Positions 54,783 to 64,000 of a DNA stretch of 64,000 nucleotides are shown in pieces. The stretch comes from Rhizobiaceae bacterium. GTDB taxonomy: Bacteria; Pseudomonadota; Alphaproteobacteria; Rhizobiales; Rhizobiaceae. The translations under genes were made by a program, and so were the position numbers. The stretch is from positions 1 through 64,000 of the forward strand of contig JAEPMD010000004.1 of the NCBI GenBank assembly GCA_017644105.1, in the 5' to 3' direction. Each line of letters starts with the position of its first letter. The first letter of the stretch is position 1. The notes below the pieces were generated by a model that was not told the origin of the DNA, made no database searches, and saw only the letters and a list, made by a program, of their open reading frames with translations.

Positions 54783-54812
54783 AAAAAAGCCTCCGAAATC
54801 GGAGGCTTTTTT
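54783..54812. terminator. Bidirectional Rho-independent terminator between the PatB-type gene and atpC
   Basis: AAAAAAGCCTCCGA and TCGGAGGCTTTTTT form a perfect 14-nt-arm inverted repeat with an AA centre, flanked by A and T runs on the respective strands. It lies 4 nt after the plus-strand stop and 20 nt after the atpC stop and should serve both. Confidence 0.93.
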
Positions 54813-54831
54813 AATACATATTTCGCAGAGA

Positions 54832-55227
54832 TTAAATCGCAGCTTTAAGGTCTTCGAGCTGTGCGGCAAATGCAGCTAAGCGCGTTTTATCAGCATCGCC
54901 CACTGCAGCGTCTGCAGCTTCGTTTGCAGCCTTAATACGGTTATCAAGCTCGTCTGCTTCCAATGCATCAACAGCAACAGCTGATTCTGCTAGCAGTGTG
55001 CAGCCTGTTGGCACGATATCCGCAAAACCGCCAAACACAACGTATTTGCTTGAACCATCCGCACCCTCAACAGTAACCACACCAGGCTTAACAGTGCTCA
55101 TTGTTGGTGCATGATTTGCCATTACAGTCATTTCACCTTCAGAACCAGGAAGCACAACTGAGTTGACTTCAGCAGATAGCAAAAGCTTTTCAGGAGAAAC
55201 GAGTTCAAATGTAAATGTGTCAGCCAT
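54832..55227 (-). CDS. atpC: ATP synthase F1 epsilon subunit
   Basis: 131-aa epsilon subunit: N-terminal beta-sandwich (FTFELVSPEKLLLSAEVNSV, PGSEGEMTVMANHAPTMSTV) and a C-terminal helical hairpin rich in Ala/Asp (LEADELDNRIKAANEAADAA). It couples the rotor and can brake hydrolysis. Last gene of atpHAGDC, separated from atpD by 82 nt containing a perfect 10-bp hairpin. A terminator follows. Confidence 0.95.
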   Translation of the reverse strand: MADTFTFELVSPEKLLLSAEVNSVVLPGSEGEMTVMANHAPTMSTVKPGVVTVEGADGSSKYVVFGGFADIVPTGCTLLAESAVAVDALEADELDNRIKAANEAADAAVGDADKTRLAAFAAQLEDLKAAI

Positions 55228-55271
55228 GACAAAACGTCCAATTAGAAACGAGTGATGTTCAAAATATAAAG

Positions 55272-55300
55272 GCTACGCGACACAAGATGCGTCGCGTAGC
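55272..55300 (-). other. Intercistronic hairpin between atpD and atpC
   Basis: GCTACGCGAC and GTCGCGTAGC form a perfect 10-bp stem with a 9-nt loop, starting 10 nt after the atpD stop on the minus strand. It is followed by CTTTATATTTT. It could act as a partial terminator or an RNase barrier that lowers epsilon relative to beta, matching the 1:3 subunit ratio. Confidence 0.65.
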
Positions 55301-55309
55301 TTAAAATTA

Positions 55310-56848
<1,539 letters not shown>

Positions 56849-57727
56849 TTAGAGTGCTTCCGCACCCGAGATAATCTCAATGAGTTCTTTAGTAATTTGT
56901 GCTTGACGTTGGCGGTTGTAGCTCATCGTCAATTTGTCAATCATTTCACCCGCATTACGCGTTGCATTGTCCATCGCGCTCATCTTAGCGCCCATTTCAC
57001 CAGCAACGTTCTCGAGCAATGCACGCAAGATCTGAACTTTAATGTTGCGCGGGATAATGTCTTCCAAAATCTCGTTCGCATCAGGCTCATAATCATAAGC
57101 TGCATCAGAACCTTGAGCATCTTCTTCAGATGCTTCAATTTTTGCAGGAATGAGTTGTTGCGCTGTTGGCACTTGTGAAATCACAGACTTAAATTCTGAG
57201 AAGAACAATGTGCAAACGTCGAATTCGCCAGCGTTAAACAATGTTGAAATGCGGTTTGCGATGTCTTCAGCATTGGCAAAACCAATGTTTTTAACTTCAC
57301 GAAGATCCACACGGTCAATGATCGCACTTTCAAACTCGCGCTTGAGCTGATCATAACCTTTCTTACCAACGCAGAGGATTTTAACCTCTTTGCCCTGGCT
57401 TTGTAGTTCTTTTGCATGAAGACGCGCAAATCGAGCAATCTGGGTGTTAAAACCACCGCAAAGACCACGTTCAGCGGTACAAACAACAAGCAGATGAACA
57501 TCGTCCTTGCCTGTGCCTGCCATCAAACGTGGCGCATCATCACCACTTACTGCACCGGAGATATTTGCCATCACAGATGCCATGCGCTCTGAGTAAGGGC
57601 GCGCAGCTTCCGCAGCTTCTTGTGCACGACGCAGTTTCGCAGCCGCCACCATTTGCATGGCTTTGGTGATCTTCTGCGTCGCCTTCACTGAGGCAATCCG
57701 GTTTTTCAGATCCTTTAAAGAAGGCAT
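56849..57727 (-). CDS. atpG: ATP synthase F1 gamma subunit
   Basis: 292-aa central stalk subunit. The N-terminal helix [28 protein letters not shown] and the C-terminal helix [28 protein letters not shown] form the coiled-coil shaft, with the Rossmann-like middle ([14 protein letters not shown]). It has an acidic insert in the middle ([18 protein letters not shown]). 24 nt separate it from atpA and from atpD. Confidence 0.96.
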   Translation of the reverse strand: MPSLKDLKNRIASVKATQKITKAMQMVAAAKLRRAQEAAEAARPYSERMASVMANISGAVSGDDAPRLMAGTGKDDVHLLVVCTAERGLCGGFNTQIARFARLHAKELQSQGKEVKILCVGKKGYDQLKREFESAIIDRVDLREVKNIGFANAEDIANRISTLFNAGEFDVCTLFFSEFKSVISQVPTAQQLIPAKIEASEEDAQGSDAAYDYEPDANEILEDIIPRNIKVQILRALLENVAGEMGAKMSAMDNATRNAGEMIDKLTMSYNRQRQAQITKELIEIISGAEAL

Positions 57728-57751
57728 CCGTATCGTCCTTAGTTTAGCCTA

Positions 57752-59281
57752 TTAGGCAAAAGTTTTCGCAAATGAATCAATCGCAGCTACAAGCTTCTCT
57801 TTGATTTCATCGGTGACAGCTTTCTTTTCAGCAATGGCTGCAAGAACATCTTTGCCCTCACCACGCATGTGGCTTAAGAGACCTTGTTCAAACGCACCAA
57901 CCTGGCTGACTTCCAGGTTATCAAGATAACCATTCACACCAGCAAAGATAACTGCAACTTGCTCTTCCGTTTTAAGCGGAGAGAACTGAGGCTGTTTCAA
58001 TAGTTCAGTAAGGCGTGCACCACGGTTCAGCAAACGCTGAGTAGATGCATCCAAGTCAGAACCGAACTGCGCAAACGCAGCCATTTCGCGGTACTGAGCC
58101 AATTCACCTTTAATCGAACCAGCAACCTGTTTCATCGCTTTAATCTGAGCAGATGAACCCACACGTGACACGGAAAGACCAACGTTCACAGCTGGGCGAA
58201 TACCTTGGTAGAACAATTCTGTTTCTAGGAAGATCTGACCATCTGTAATCGAAATCACGTTTGTTGGAATATAAGCAGACACGTCATTCGCTTGAGTTTC
58301 AATCACAGGCAAAGCTGTGAGAGAACCAGAACCATTGTCTTCGTTCAATTTCGCTGAACGCTCAAGAAGACGTGAGTGAAGATAGAAAACGTCACCAGGA
58401 TAAGCTTCACGGCCCGGAGGACGACGAAGTAGAAGTGACATTTGACGATAAGCAACAGCTTGTTTTGACAAATCATCGTAACCGATCAAAGCGTGCTGAC
58501 CATTGTCACGGAAATATTCGCCCATTGTACAAGCAGAGAATGGCGCCAAGAACTGCATTGGAGCAGGATCAGACGCTGTCGCTGCGATCACGATTGAATA
58601 TTCAAGCGCGCCGCGATCTTCAAGAACTTTCACGAACTGAGCAACAGTTGAACGCTTCTGACCAACCGCAACATATACGCAGTAAAGCTTGTCAGCTTCG
58701 TTGTCTGCATCATGTGCTGGCTTCTGGTTCAAGAATGTATCAAGAAGGATAGCTGTTTTACCTGTTTGACGGTCACCAATCACAAGCTCACGCTGACCAC
58801 GTCCAACTGGGATCAAAGCATCAATTGATTTAAGGCCAGTTGCCATTGGCTCATGCACAGACTTACGAGGCATAATGCCTGGAGCCTTCACATCCACACG
58901 AGCACGCTTTTTAGCTTTAATTGGGCCTTTGCCGTCAATTGGGTTACCCAAAGCGTCAACCACACGACCAAGCATTTCAGGACCAACTGGAACGTCCACA
59001 ATAGAACCAGTACGCTTTACAACGTCGCCTTCTTTAATGTCACGGTCAGAACCAAAGATAACAACACCGACATTGTCAGCTTCAAGGTTAAGTGCCATGC
59101 CGCGAATACCACCAGGGAATTCGACCATCTCACCAGCCTGAACGTTATCAAGTCCGTAAACGCGAGCGATACCATCACCCACTGACAATACTTGACCGAC
59201 CTCAGAGACTTCTGCCTCTTTGCCGAAATTTTTAATTTGATCTTTTAGAATTGCGGAAATTTCCGCGGCACGGATGTCCAT
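57752..59281 (-). CDS. atpA: ATP synthase F1 alpha subunit
   Basis: 509-aa non-catalytic nucleotide-binding subunit. Walker [33 protein letters not shown] near the N-terminus, and the arginine-finger region [14 protein letters not shown] are present, with the C-terminal helical domain complete. It follows atpH with a one-base overlap at 59281, giving translational coupling. Confidence 0.98.
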   Translation of the reverse strand: MDIRAAEISAILKDQIKNFGKEAEVSEVGQVLSVGDGIARVYGLDNVQAGEMVEFPGGIRGMALNLEADNVGVVIFGSDRDIKEGDVVKRTGSIVDVPVGPEMLGRVVDALGNPIDGKGPIKAKKRARVDVKAPGIMPRKSVHEPMATGLKSIDALIPVGRGQRELVIGDRQTGKTAILLDTFLNQKPAHDADNEADKLYCVYVAVGQKRSTVAQFVKVLEDRGALEYSIVIAATASDPAPMQFLAPFSACTMGEYFRDNGQHALIGYDDLSKQAVAYRQMSLLLRRPPGREAYPGDVFYLHSRLLERSAKLNEDNGSGSLTALPVIETQANDVSAYIPTNVISITDGQIFLETELFYQGIRPAVNVGLSVSRVGSSAQIKAMKQVAGSIKGELAQYREMAAFAQFGSDLDASTQRLLNRGARLTELLKQPQFSPLKTEEQVAVIFAGVNGYLDNLEVSQVGAFEQGLLSHMRGEGKDVLAAIAEKKAVTDEIKEKLVAAIDSFAKTFA

Positions 59282-59847
59282 CAGCCAACCTCTTTCAATG
59301 AGAGCTTAAGGGTGGAAAGTTTAGTACGCAAAGATGTATCAATCTGACGCGAACCAATTTTAACAATAAGACCGCCGAGAAGCGACGGATCAACGGTAAG
59401 TTTGACCGCTACGGTTTTGCCAGTCACGCTTTTCAGCGCAGCCTGCAATTCTTTTGTCTGCGTTGCATTCAGCTCATGCGCTGAAATCACATCCGCAGTC
59501 ACTTCCCCACGATGACGCGCGACAAGCTCGCGGAACCCTTGCGCGATGGCAGGGAGCACGAACAAACGTCTATTTTGCGCAACAACATTTAGGAAGTTAC
59601 CGGTCAAACCGGAGATTTTAGCCTTTTTGGCCAATGCTGAAACAGCGTTAAACTGATCTTCAGCTGAAAACACTGGGCTTTCAATAAGTCTTTTTAGATC
59701 GTCGCTTTTGTCGATCATGGCTTCGAAGCTTGCGAGCTCTTTACCAACTTTGTCTATAGATTTTGCTTCAAGAGCAAGTTCAAACAGCGACGACGCATAT
59801 CGTTCTGCAACACCGGAAATGAGATTGGAACTGTCAGCCACGGGCAA
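59281..59847 (-). CDS. atpH: ATP synthase F1 delta subunit
   Basis: 188-aa peripheral-stalk subunit that joins F1 to subunit b. N-terminal helical domain [19 protein letters not shown] and C-terminal [35 protein letters not shown] are family hallmarks. First gene of the F1 operon, which lacks the Fo genes as is usual in alphaproteobacteria. Start codon is either TTG 59847 (MPVADSS, AGAG 4 nt upstream) or GTG 59841; the difference is two residues. Confidence 0.95.
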   Translation of the reverse strand: MPVADSSNLISGVAERYASSLFELALEAKSIDKVGKELASFEAMIDKSDDLKRLIESPVFSAEDQFNAVSALAKKAKISGLTGNFLNVVAQNRRLFVLPAIAQGFRELVARHRGEVTADVISAHELNATQTKELQAALKSVTGKTVAVKLTVDPSLLGGLIVKIGSRQIDTSLRTKLSTLKLSLKEVG

Positions 59848-60092
59848 TTTTCTCTGTTCTGGTCAAGCAATATCAAATTTGGAAGAACTCCAAGGGATAT
59901 CGGCTTAATTATTTACGATTTTAATGAAAAACGCGAGAATTCTCCCCACACATTTTCCATATTTTGCGGGTACCTAGCATAGGATTTTCTGACAGGCAAC
60001 ACACGTAAGGCACCAAAATTCACTCTAGGTGAGATGAAACGCCGCACCTTAGCGGAATATTCAATATAACCCATTGATATTTATATGCGTTT

Positions 60093-60482
60093 CTAAATCA
60101 GACCAAAAACATATAATGTCGGCAAAATGCCCAATAAAGCTTCGATAGGCCAGGATATCCAATTGTACTTGGTATTTCCCCCATCCAGCATCATGGAAAC
60201 GATCCTACCGCAGGCTGTAATTATCCAACTAACACCTAAAGCAAGGTATAAAAGCGGCTGCGCAAGCAAAATGCAGCAAAACCCAACACCCAAATAGAAG
60301 CCGGCCATCGTCGCACGTGATTCTGATACGGCCGATGGCACATCATCAAAGGTTTTCAGGCGCAATATTTTCAGCGACAGCCGCGGCATCACCAGCAAAA
60401 GCACACCAAATCCAATTGTTACGATCGCGGATGCAAAAGCAAACCACTCGCCTGTTGAGGTGGGAAAGTAAAAATCGATCAT
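60093..60482 (-). CDS. DUF4345-like four-helix membrane protein
   Basis: 129-aa membrane protein with four hydrophobic helices (about 11-32, 58-78, 79-98, 108-128). The GFYLGVGFCCILLAQPLLYLALG stretch, SWIITACGRIVSMMLDGGN and the charged SRATMAGF before it fit DUF4345 (alphaproteobacterial, unknown function) from memory. It is divergent from the metalloprotease-like gene. The 245 nt on its other side, up to atpH, contain no recognisable feature beyond the start of the atp operon's control region. Confidence 0.7.
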   Translation of the reverse strand: MIDFYFPTSTGEWFAFASAIVTIGFGVLLLVMPRLSLKILRLKTFDDVPSAVSESRATMAGFYLGVGFCCILLAQPLLYLALGVSWIITACGRIVSMMLDGGNTKYNWISWPIEALLGILPTLYVFGLI

Positions 60483-60571
60483 AACGAGCCTTCTATTTGA
60501 ATCGGATCACAACTTATATTTTCATACGCTGTGTGTCTATGATCGGTTTGTGGCCTCGCCTTATTGTCGTC

Positions 60572-61378
60572 ATGTTCAATTATGATCATCGCAGAAGCAA
60601 AACATTCAAAAATTCGGCAATCGGCGTCAAACTAATTACGAACAGATTCTGGAAGATCCTTCTTAGTACATTTGCAATTATCTTTGTCTCAGGCACAGCA
60701 TATGCATTGGCTGTACCAGGGCCTCATAAAGCTCTTTGCCCGGCTTGCTATGGTCTTACCGAAATTGCGCCGAATGTTTTTACTGACGACGCCAATCGCG
60801 TGCATGAAATATCTGCCATGGTCGAACGATCTCGTAACACAACGCAACGTTTTTTTGGGCGAAACCTTTCTTCACCACGCATGATCTTGTGTGCGACAGA
60901 TGAATGTAATTCTATTTTCACCGATTCTATTATTCGCGGGGTCGCTTATGGCTCGCGCCTAATTCGCGTTTCGCCAGAGGGATTGAACGAAACGATTATC
61001 ACGCACGAACTCACCCATACCGAAGTCTTCAAACGACAAGAAAGATTGGGGGTCTTTGCAACATTGGGCGGCGCCATCCCAGCTTGGTTTAACGAAGGGC
61101 TTGCTGTGCATTTGTCCAAGGACGACAGATTTAAAGGCAATGCAGATCAGGAAAACATGATCTGGGCCTTGGAATTTAAAACCTATGGCGATTGGTCAGA
61201 CCGTGTCACGCGAGATAATTGGCCAGACGCATATGACAGCAGTTTCGCGTTGGTCAAACATCTGATCGCAGAGATCGGCGAAGAGGGCTTACGACAATTA
61301 ATCGAAGACGTAACCTTATCTGATGTAGATTTTTATGAGGCTATCGCGCCCCATCTGAAAAAAATCATTAGCAGCTAA
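60572..61378 (+). CDS. Exported zinc metallopeptidase-like protein (HExxH)
   Basis: 268 aa with a basic N-terminus, one hydrophobic segment (about 26-46, WKILLSTFAIIFVSGTAYAL) that is a signal peptide or anchor, then CPAC (56-59) and a gluzincin-type site: THELTH (HExxH, 145-149) followed 24 residues on by AWFNEGLAV, supplying the third ligand Glu175, the arrangement of M1/MA-clan peptidases. I do not recognise a named family; peptidase MA-like proteins of this size occur in bacteria with unknown targets. Start is uncertain: TTG 60497 and ATG 60539 are also in frame; 60572 leaves space for a divergent promoter. The stop overlaps that of the convergent priA by 4 nt. Confidence 0.8.
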   Translation: MFNYDHRRSKTFKNSAIGVKLITNRFWKILLSTFAIIFVSGTAYALAVPGPHKALCPACYGLTEIAPNVFTDDANRVHEISAMVERSRNTTQRFFGRNLSSPRMILCATDECNSIFTDSIIRGVAYGSRLIRVSPEGLNETIITHELTHTEVFKRQERLGVFATLGGAIPAWFNEGLAVHLSKDDRFKGNADQENMIWALEFKTYGDWSDRVTRDNWPDAYDSSFALVKHLIAEIGEEGLRQLIEDVTLSDVDFYEAIAPHLKKIISS

Positions 61379-63579
61379 AGAAAACTCTGCGGATCAATAT
61401 CAATCTGCACCCTGAGCGATCCTCGTTCTTTGGGTCCATTCTCAAACATCTGACGAATAAATTTCTGAATATCCGCGCCCTTCGGCCCATGGATGAGTAA
61501 ACGCATTCTATAACGCCCCCTAACTAGAGCTAAAGGTGCATCCGCCGGACCCAGCAAATTAAACGGAGAACCTGATGGTGCTGAATTGCGCAAAGCTTTA
61601 CCATGTGTTTCAGCTTCAGGACGCGTGGCGGCGGAAATAATGATCGATGCCAAGCGGCCAAATGGCGGCAAATTGCTGCGCTCACGCTCGATTGTCTCCC
61701 GCTCATAAAACAAGTCGCCATCACCTGAAACCAGCGCCTGCATCACCGGATGTTCAGGCTGGTAAGTTTGAATGAGCCCGGAACTTTTCCGACCCGTCCG
61801 CCCGGCCCGGCCTGTCACCTGTGACAACAATTGATAAGTACGTTCTGCTGCGCGCGGATCGCCATTGGATAATCCAAGATCCGCGTCGACAATCCCCACA
61901 AGCGTCATGAGCGGGAAATTGTGCCCTTTAGCGACCAATTGTGTGCCAATAATAATATCGGCCTCACCCTTGGCAATCGCATCCAGTTCAAGTCGCAATC
62001 GCTTCGAGCCGCCCATCATATCAGAGGATAAAACGATCACCCGCGCGTCGGGGAAGTGTTGATCCATTTCTTCGGCAATACGCTCAACGCCTGGGCCACA
62101 GGCCACGAGATGATCCAGCGTTCCGCATTCTGGACAAGATTCGTGCACCGGCTCATGATAACCACAATGGTGACATTGCAACTGACCGCGGAAACGATGT
62201 TCAACCAACCAGGTTGAACAATTTGGGCATTGGAATCGATGCCCGCAAACACGACACAATGTTAGAGGCGCATATCCACGGCGATTTAAGAACATTAAGG
62301 CCTGTTCTTCGCGTTCCAAAGTTTTGCGAACCGCATCAATTAATACAGGCGAAATGAAGCCACCGCGTTTGGGGGGAGTTTTACGCAAATCTACCAGCGA
62401 TAAATCTGGCAATGCGGCGTCGGAAAATCGTTTAGATAAAATAATCCGCTCGTAGCGACCCTGCTCAGCATTTACATGCGTTTCTAGCGAAGGCGTAGCG
62501 GAAGCTAAAATCACAGGAATATCGTTGAGCTGTGCCCTGACAACTGCCATATCGCGTGCGTGATAAAACACACGATCCTGCTGCTTATAGGCTGGGTCAT
62601 GTTCCTCATCCACAATGATCAGACCAAGATTTTCAAAGGGTAAAAACAGAGCACTTCGCGCACCCGCAACCACGCGTAATTGACCATCAATCACCTGTCT
62701 CCAAACACGCTCGCGGTTCTTTGGTGCAACATCAGAATGCCATTCTGCAGGTGGAGCCCCAAAACGATCTTCAAAACGCTTCAAAAATGACGCCGTCAGC
62801 GCAATCTCCGGCAACAATATCAAAACTTGCTGGCCGCGTTTAAGAACTTCAGCAATCGCTTCGAAATAAACTTCCGTCTTGCCCGAACCCGTAACACCAT
62901 CGAGCAAGATGGAGTGAAAGCCTTCATCGGATATAATCTCGATCAGATCATCCGCGCCAGCGATCTGCTCATCGCTTAATTCAGCGCGACCATAGGCTGG
63001 ATCAGGCTCAGCCACCACAGGCGGCGCGGGCAGCATGATGGTTTCAAACACGCCCTGCTTGGTCAGACCATCAATCACACTTGGCGTTACGCCTGCCACA
63101 TGTGCAAGGCCAGATTTACTCCATGCCATCCCATCAGAACTATGTTCTAAAACGCGGCGCCGTGCATCGGTTAACCGCTCTGGCATTTGACCCGTATTCC
63201 GCAATGCGGGGATTAAAGGCTCCGGTTCAAACGCAGCTGGTGCACGTAGTGCCATTCGAGCGACCAATCCCGGTGGTGAAATGGTATAATTGGCAATCCA
63301 ATCAATGAATTTTCGCATGGAATGTGTGAGCGGAGGGCATTCAAATACTTCGCTAATGGTTTTAAGCTTCTTGGGATCAACGTGATCCGTCTCGCCATCC
63401 CAAACAACACCCACAACTTTACGCGGGCCAAGTGGCACCTGAACAATCGAGCCCGGCTCAACATCCACGCCATCTGGCACTGCATAGGTAAAGGGACGAT
63501 CGACCGGCATCGGCACCAAAACTGGCACCGAACGCGGTTTATCTTCCTCAAATAATAGGTTTTGCGAATCATTCATCAT
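61375..63579 (-). CDS. priA: Primosomal replication restart helicase PriA
   Basis: 734-aa superfamily 2 helicase that reloads the replisome at stalled forks. N-terminal 3'-DNA-binding domain (VPVLVPMPVDRPFTYAVP, VQVPLGPRKVVGVVWD), then Walker A VTGSGKTEVYF, DEEH box IIVDEEHDPAYKQQ, and the eight-cysteine zinc region CRVCGHRFQCPNC and CHHCGYHEPVHESCPECG, followed by QLVAKGHNFPLMTLVGIVDAD and QVTGRAGR. All cysteines are present. Full length. It ends within the stop of the convergent metallopeptidase-like gene and is divergent from fsa. Confidence 0.97.
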   Translation of the reverse strand: MMNDSQNLLFEEDKPRSVPVLVPMPVDRPFTYAVPDGVDVEPGSIVQVPLGPRKVVGVVWDGETDHVDPKKLKTISEVFECPPLTHSMRKFIDWIANYTISPPGLVARMALRAPAAFEPEPLIPALRNTGQMPERLTDARRRVLEHSSDGMAWSKSGLAHVAGVTPSVIDGLTKQGVFETIMLPAPPVVAEPDPAYGRAELSDEQIAGADDLIEIISDEGFHSILLDGVTGSGKTEVYFEAIAEVLKRGQQVLILLPEIALTASFLKRFEDRFGAPPAEWHSDVAPKNRERVWRQVIDGQLRVVAGARSALFLPFENLGLIIVDEEHDPAYKQQDRVFYHARDMAVVRAQLNDIPVILASATPSLETHVNAEQGRYERIILSKRFSDAALPDLSLVDLRKTPPKRGGFISPVLIDAVRKTLEREEQALMFLNRRGYAPLTLCRVCGHRFQCPNCSTWLVEHRFRGQLQCHHCGYHEPVHESCPECGTLDHLVACGPGVERIAEEMDQHFPDARVIVLSSDMMGGSKRLRLELDAIAKGEADIIIGTQLVAKGHNFPLMTLVGIVDADLGLSNGDPRAAERTYQLLSQVTGRAGRTGRKSSGLIQTYQPEHPVMQALVSGDGDLFYERETIERERSNLPPFGRLASIIISAATRPEAETHGKALRNSAPSGSPFNLLGPADAPLALVRGRYRMRLLIHGPKGADIQKFIRQMFENGPKERGSLRVQIDIDPQSFL

Positions 63580-63676
63580 TAAGACGTGACCTTGCCCTCA
63601 GATTAGTCTAAAGAAAAGCTGCGCCCACTAAAAATGATGGTTTTTACCATCAGCTTGAAAAATTCGGAGTTCAATT

Positions 63677-64000
63677 ATGAAATTTTTTGTCGATACAGCC
63701 AATGTAGACGATATCAGAGAAATTAATGATCTGGGTCTATTGGATGGTGTGACAACGAACCCATCGCTGATCATGAAATCAGGTCGTGACATCATCGAAG
63801 TAACCAAAGAAATATGTTCCATTGTAGAAGGGCCAGTGTCTGCTGAAGTCACGGCAATGGAATATAGTGAAATGCTTAAAGAAGCTGAAGTGCTTGCTAA
63901 GATTGCGGACAATATCTGCATCAAATTGCCACTTACACTCGACGGCTTGAAAGCGTGTAAAGCGCTGACTGGCGACGGGCACCAAACCAATGTCACATTG
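63677..64000 (+). CDS. fsa: Fructose-6-phosphate aldolase/transaldolase (5' part)
   Basis: First 108 codons; the gene runs off the window. [35 protein letters not shown] and the Schiff-base lysine Lys83 in CIKLPLT identify the small transaldolase/FSA (TalC-like) family of the pentose phosphate branch. SD GGAG is 8 nt before the ATG. Whether the enzyme acts as transaldolase or as fructose-6-phosphate aldolase cannot be decided from this part. Confidence 0.94.
   Translation, partial: MKFFVDTANVDDIREINDLGLLDGVTTNPSLIMKSGRDIIEVTKEICSIVEGPVSAEVTAMEYSEMLKEAEVLAKIADNICIKLPLTLDGLKACKALTGDGHQTNVTL

Overview
The window is a gene-dense chromosomal segment of an alphaproteobacterium, almost certainly Hyphomicrobiales (Rhizobiales). 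The evidence is the run of clade-typical neighbourhoods (argH-small lipoprotein-lysA-TIGR02302 protein; ftsE-ftsX; ftsK-lolA-xthA; cenR beside a cyclic-nucleotide-binding protein; hemC-hemD-Mic60-hemY; rplU-rpmA-GNAT-obgE-proB-proA-nadD-rsfS-rlmH-envC-ctpA-rppH; a detached F1 operon atpHAGDC beside priA and fsa). CpdR, CenR and a perfect CtrA-type site fit the alphaproteobacterial cell-cycle circuit. Base composition looks moderate (mid-40s % GC by eye, not counted), lower than most terrestrial rhizobia, so a marine or host-associated lineage is possible. I see no insertion sequence, prophage, integron, CRISPR array, tRNA or rRNA.

Layout. 1-6.1 kb: 3' end of etfA, a terminator, hbd, then tlpA divergent from argH, a 53-residue lipoprotein, lysA and a CPBP membrane protease. 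6.2-10.6 kb: a large membrane protein with a Gln/Asn-rich tail, then cpdR, hpt and an unknown membrane protein on the minus strand. 10.7-17.7 kb: division and envelope genes ftsE, ftsX, a YdcF-type protein, ftsK, lolA, then xthA. 17.7-23 kb: a cAMP-binding-domain protein with cenR, an L,D-transpeptidase, and a minus-strand tsaD-gpsA-YciI-EVE operon. 23-29 kb: hemC-hemD-mic60-hemY-terB-like-amidotransferase. 29-35.6 kb: ispG, an MFS permease, and a FecBCD-type ABC importer coupled to an EamA exporter behind a promoter carrying a Zur-like operator. 35.7-40.7 kb: pyruvate carboxylase and a DEAD-box helicase. 40.7-54.8 kb: a structured 0.5-kb leader region, then ribosomal, proline, NAD, ribosome-maturation, peptidoglycan and RNA-decay genes. 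54.8-64 kb: atpHAGDC, two membrane or exported unknowns, priA and the start of fsa.

Functional themes are central metabolism (ETF, hbd, pyc, argH, lysA, proBA, hem, ispG), envelope growth and division, and ribosome assembly. There is no obvious accessory island. The points most worth a second look are regulatory: a Rho-independent-type hairpin whose 3' arm is the xthA ribosome binding site; a perfect CtrA box upstream of ftsK; a Zur-like box lying inside the promoter of the metallophore-type ABC/EamA operon; a perfect hairpin between atpD and atpC; and the unexplained structured region upstream of rplU. Start codons were chosen from Shine-Dalgarno spacing and remembered family N-termini; doubtful ones are flagged.
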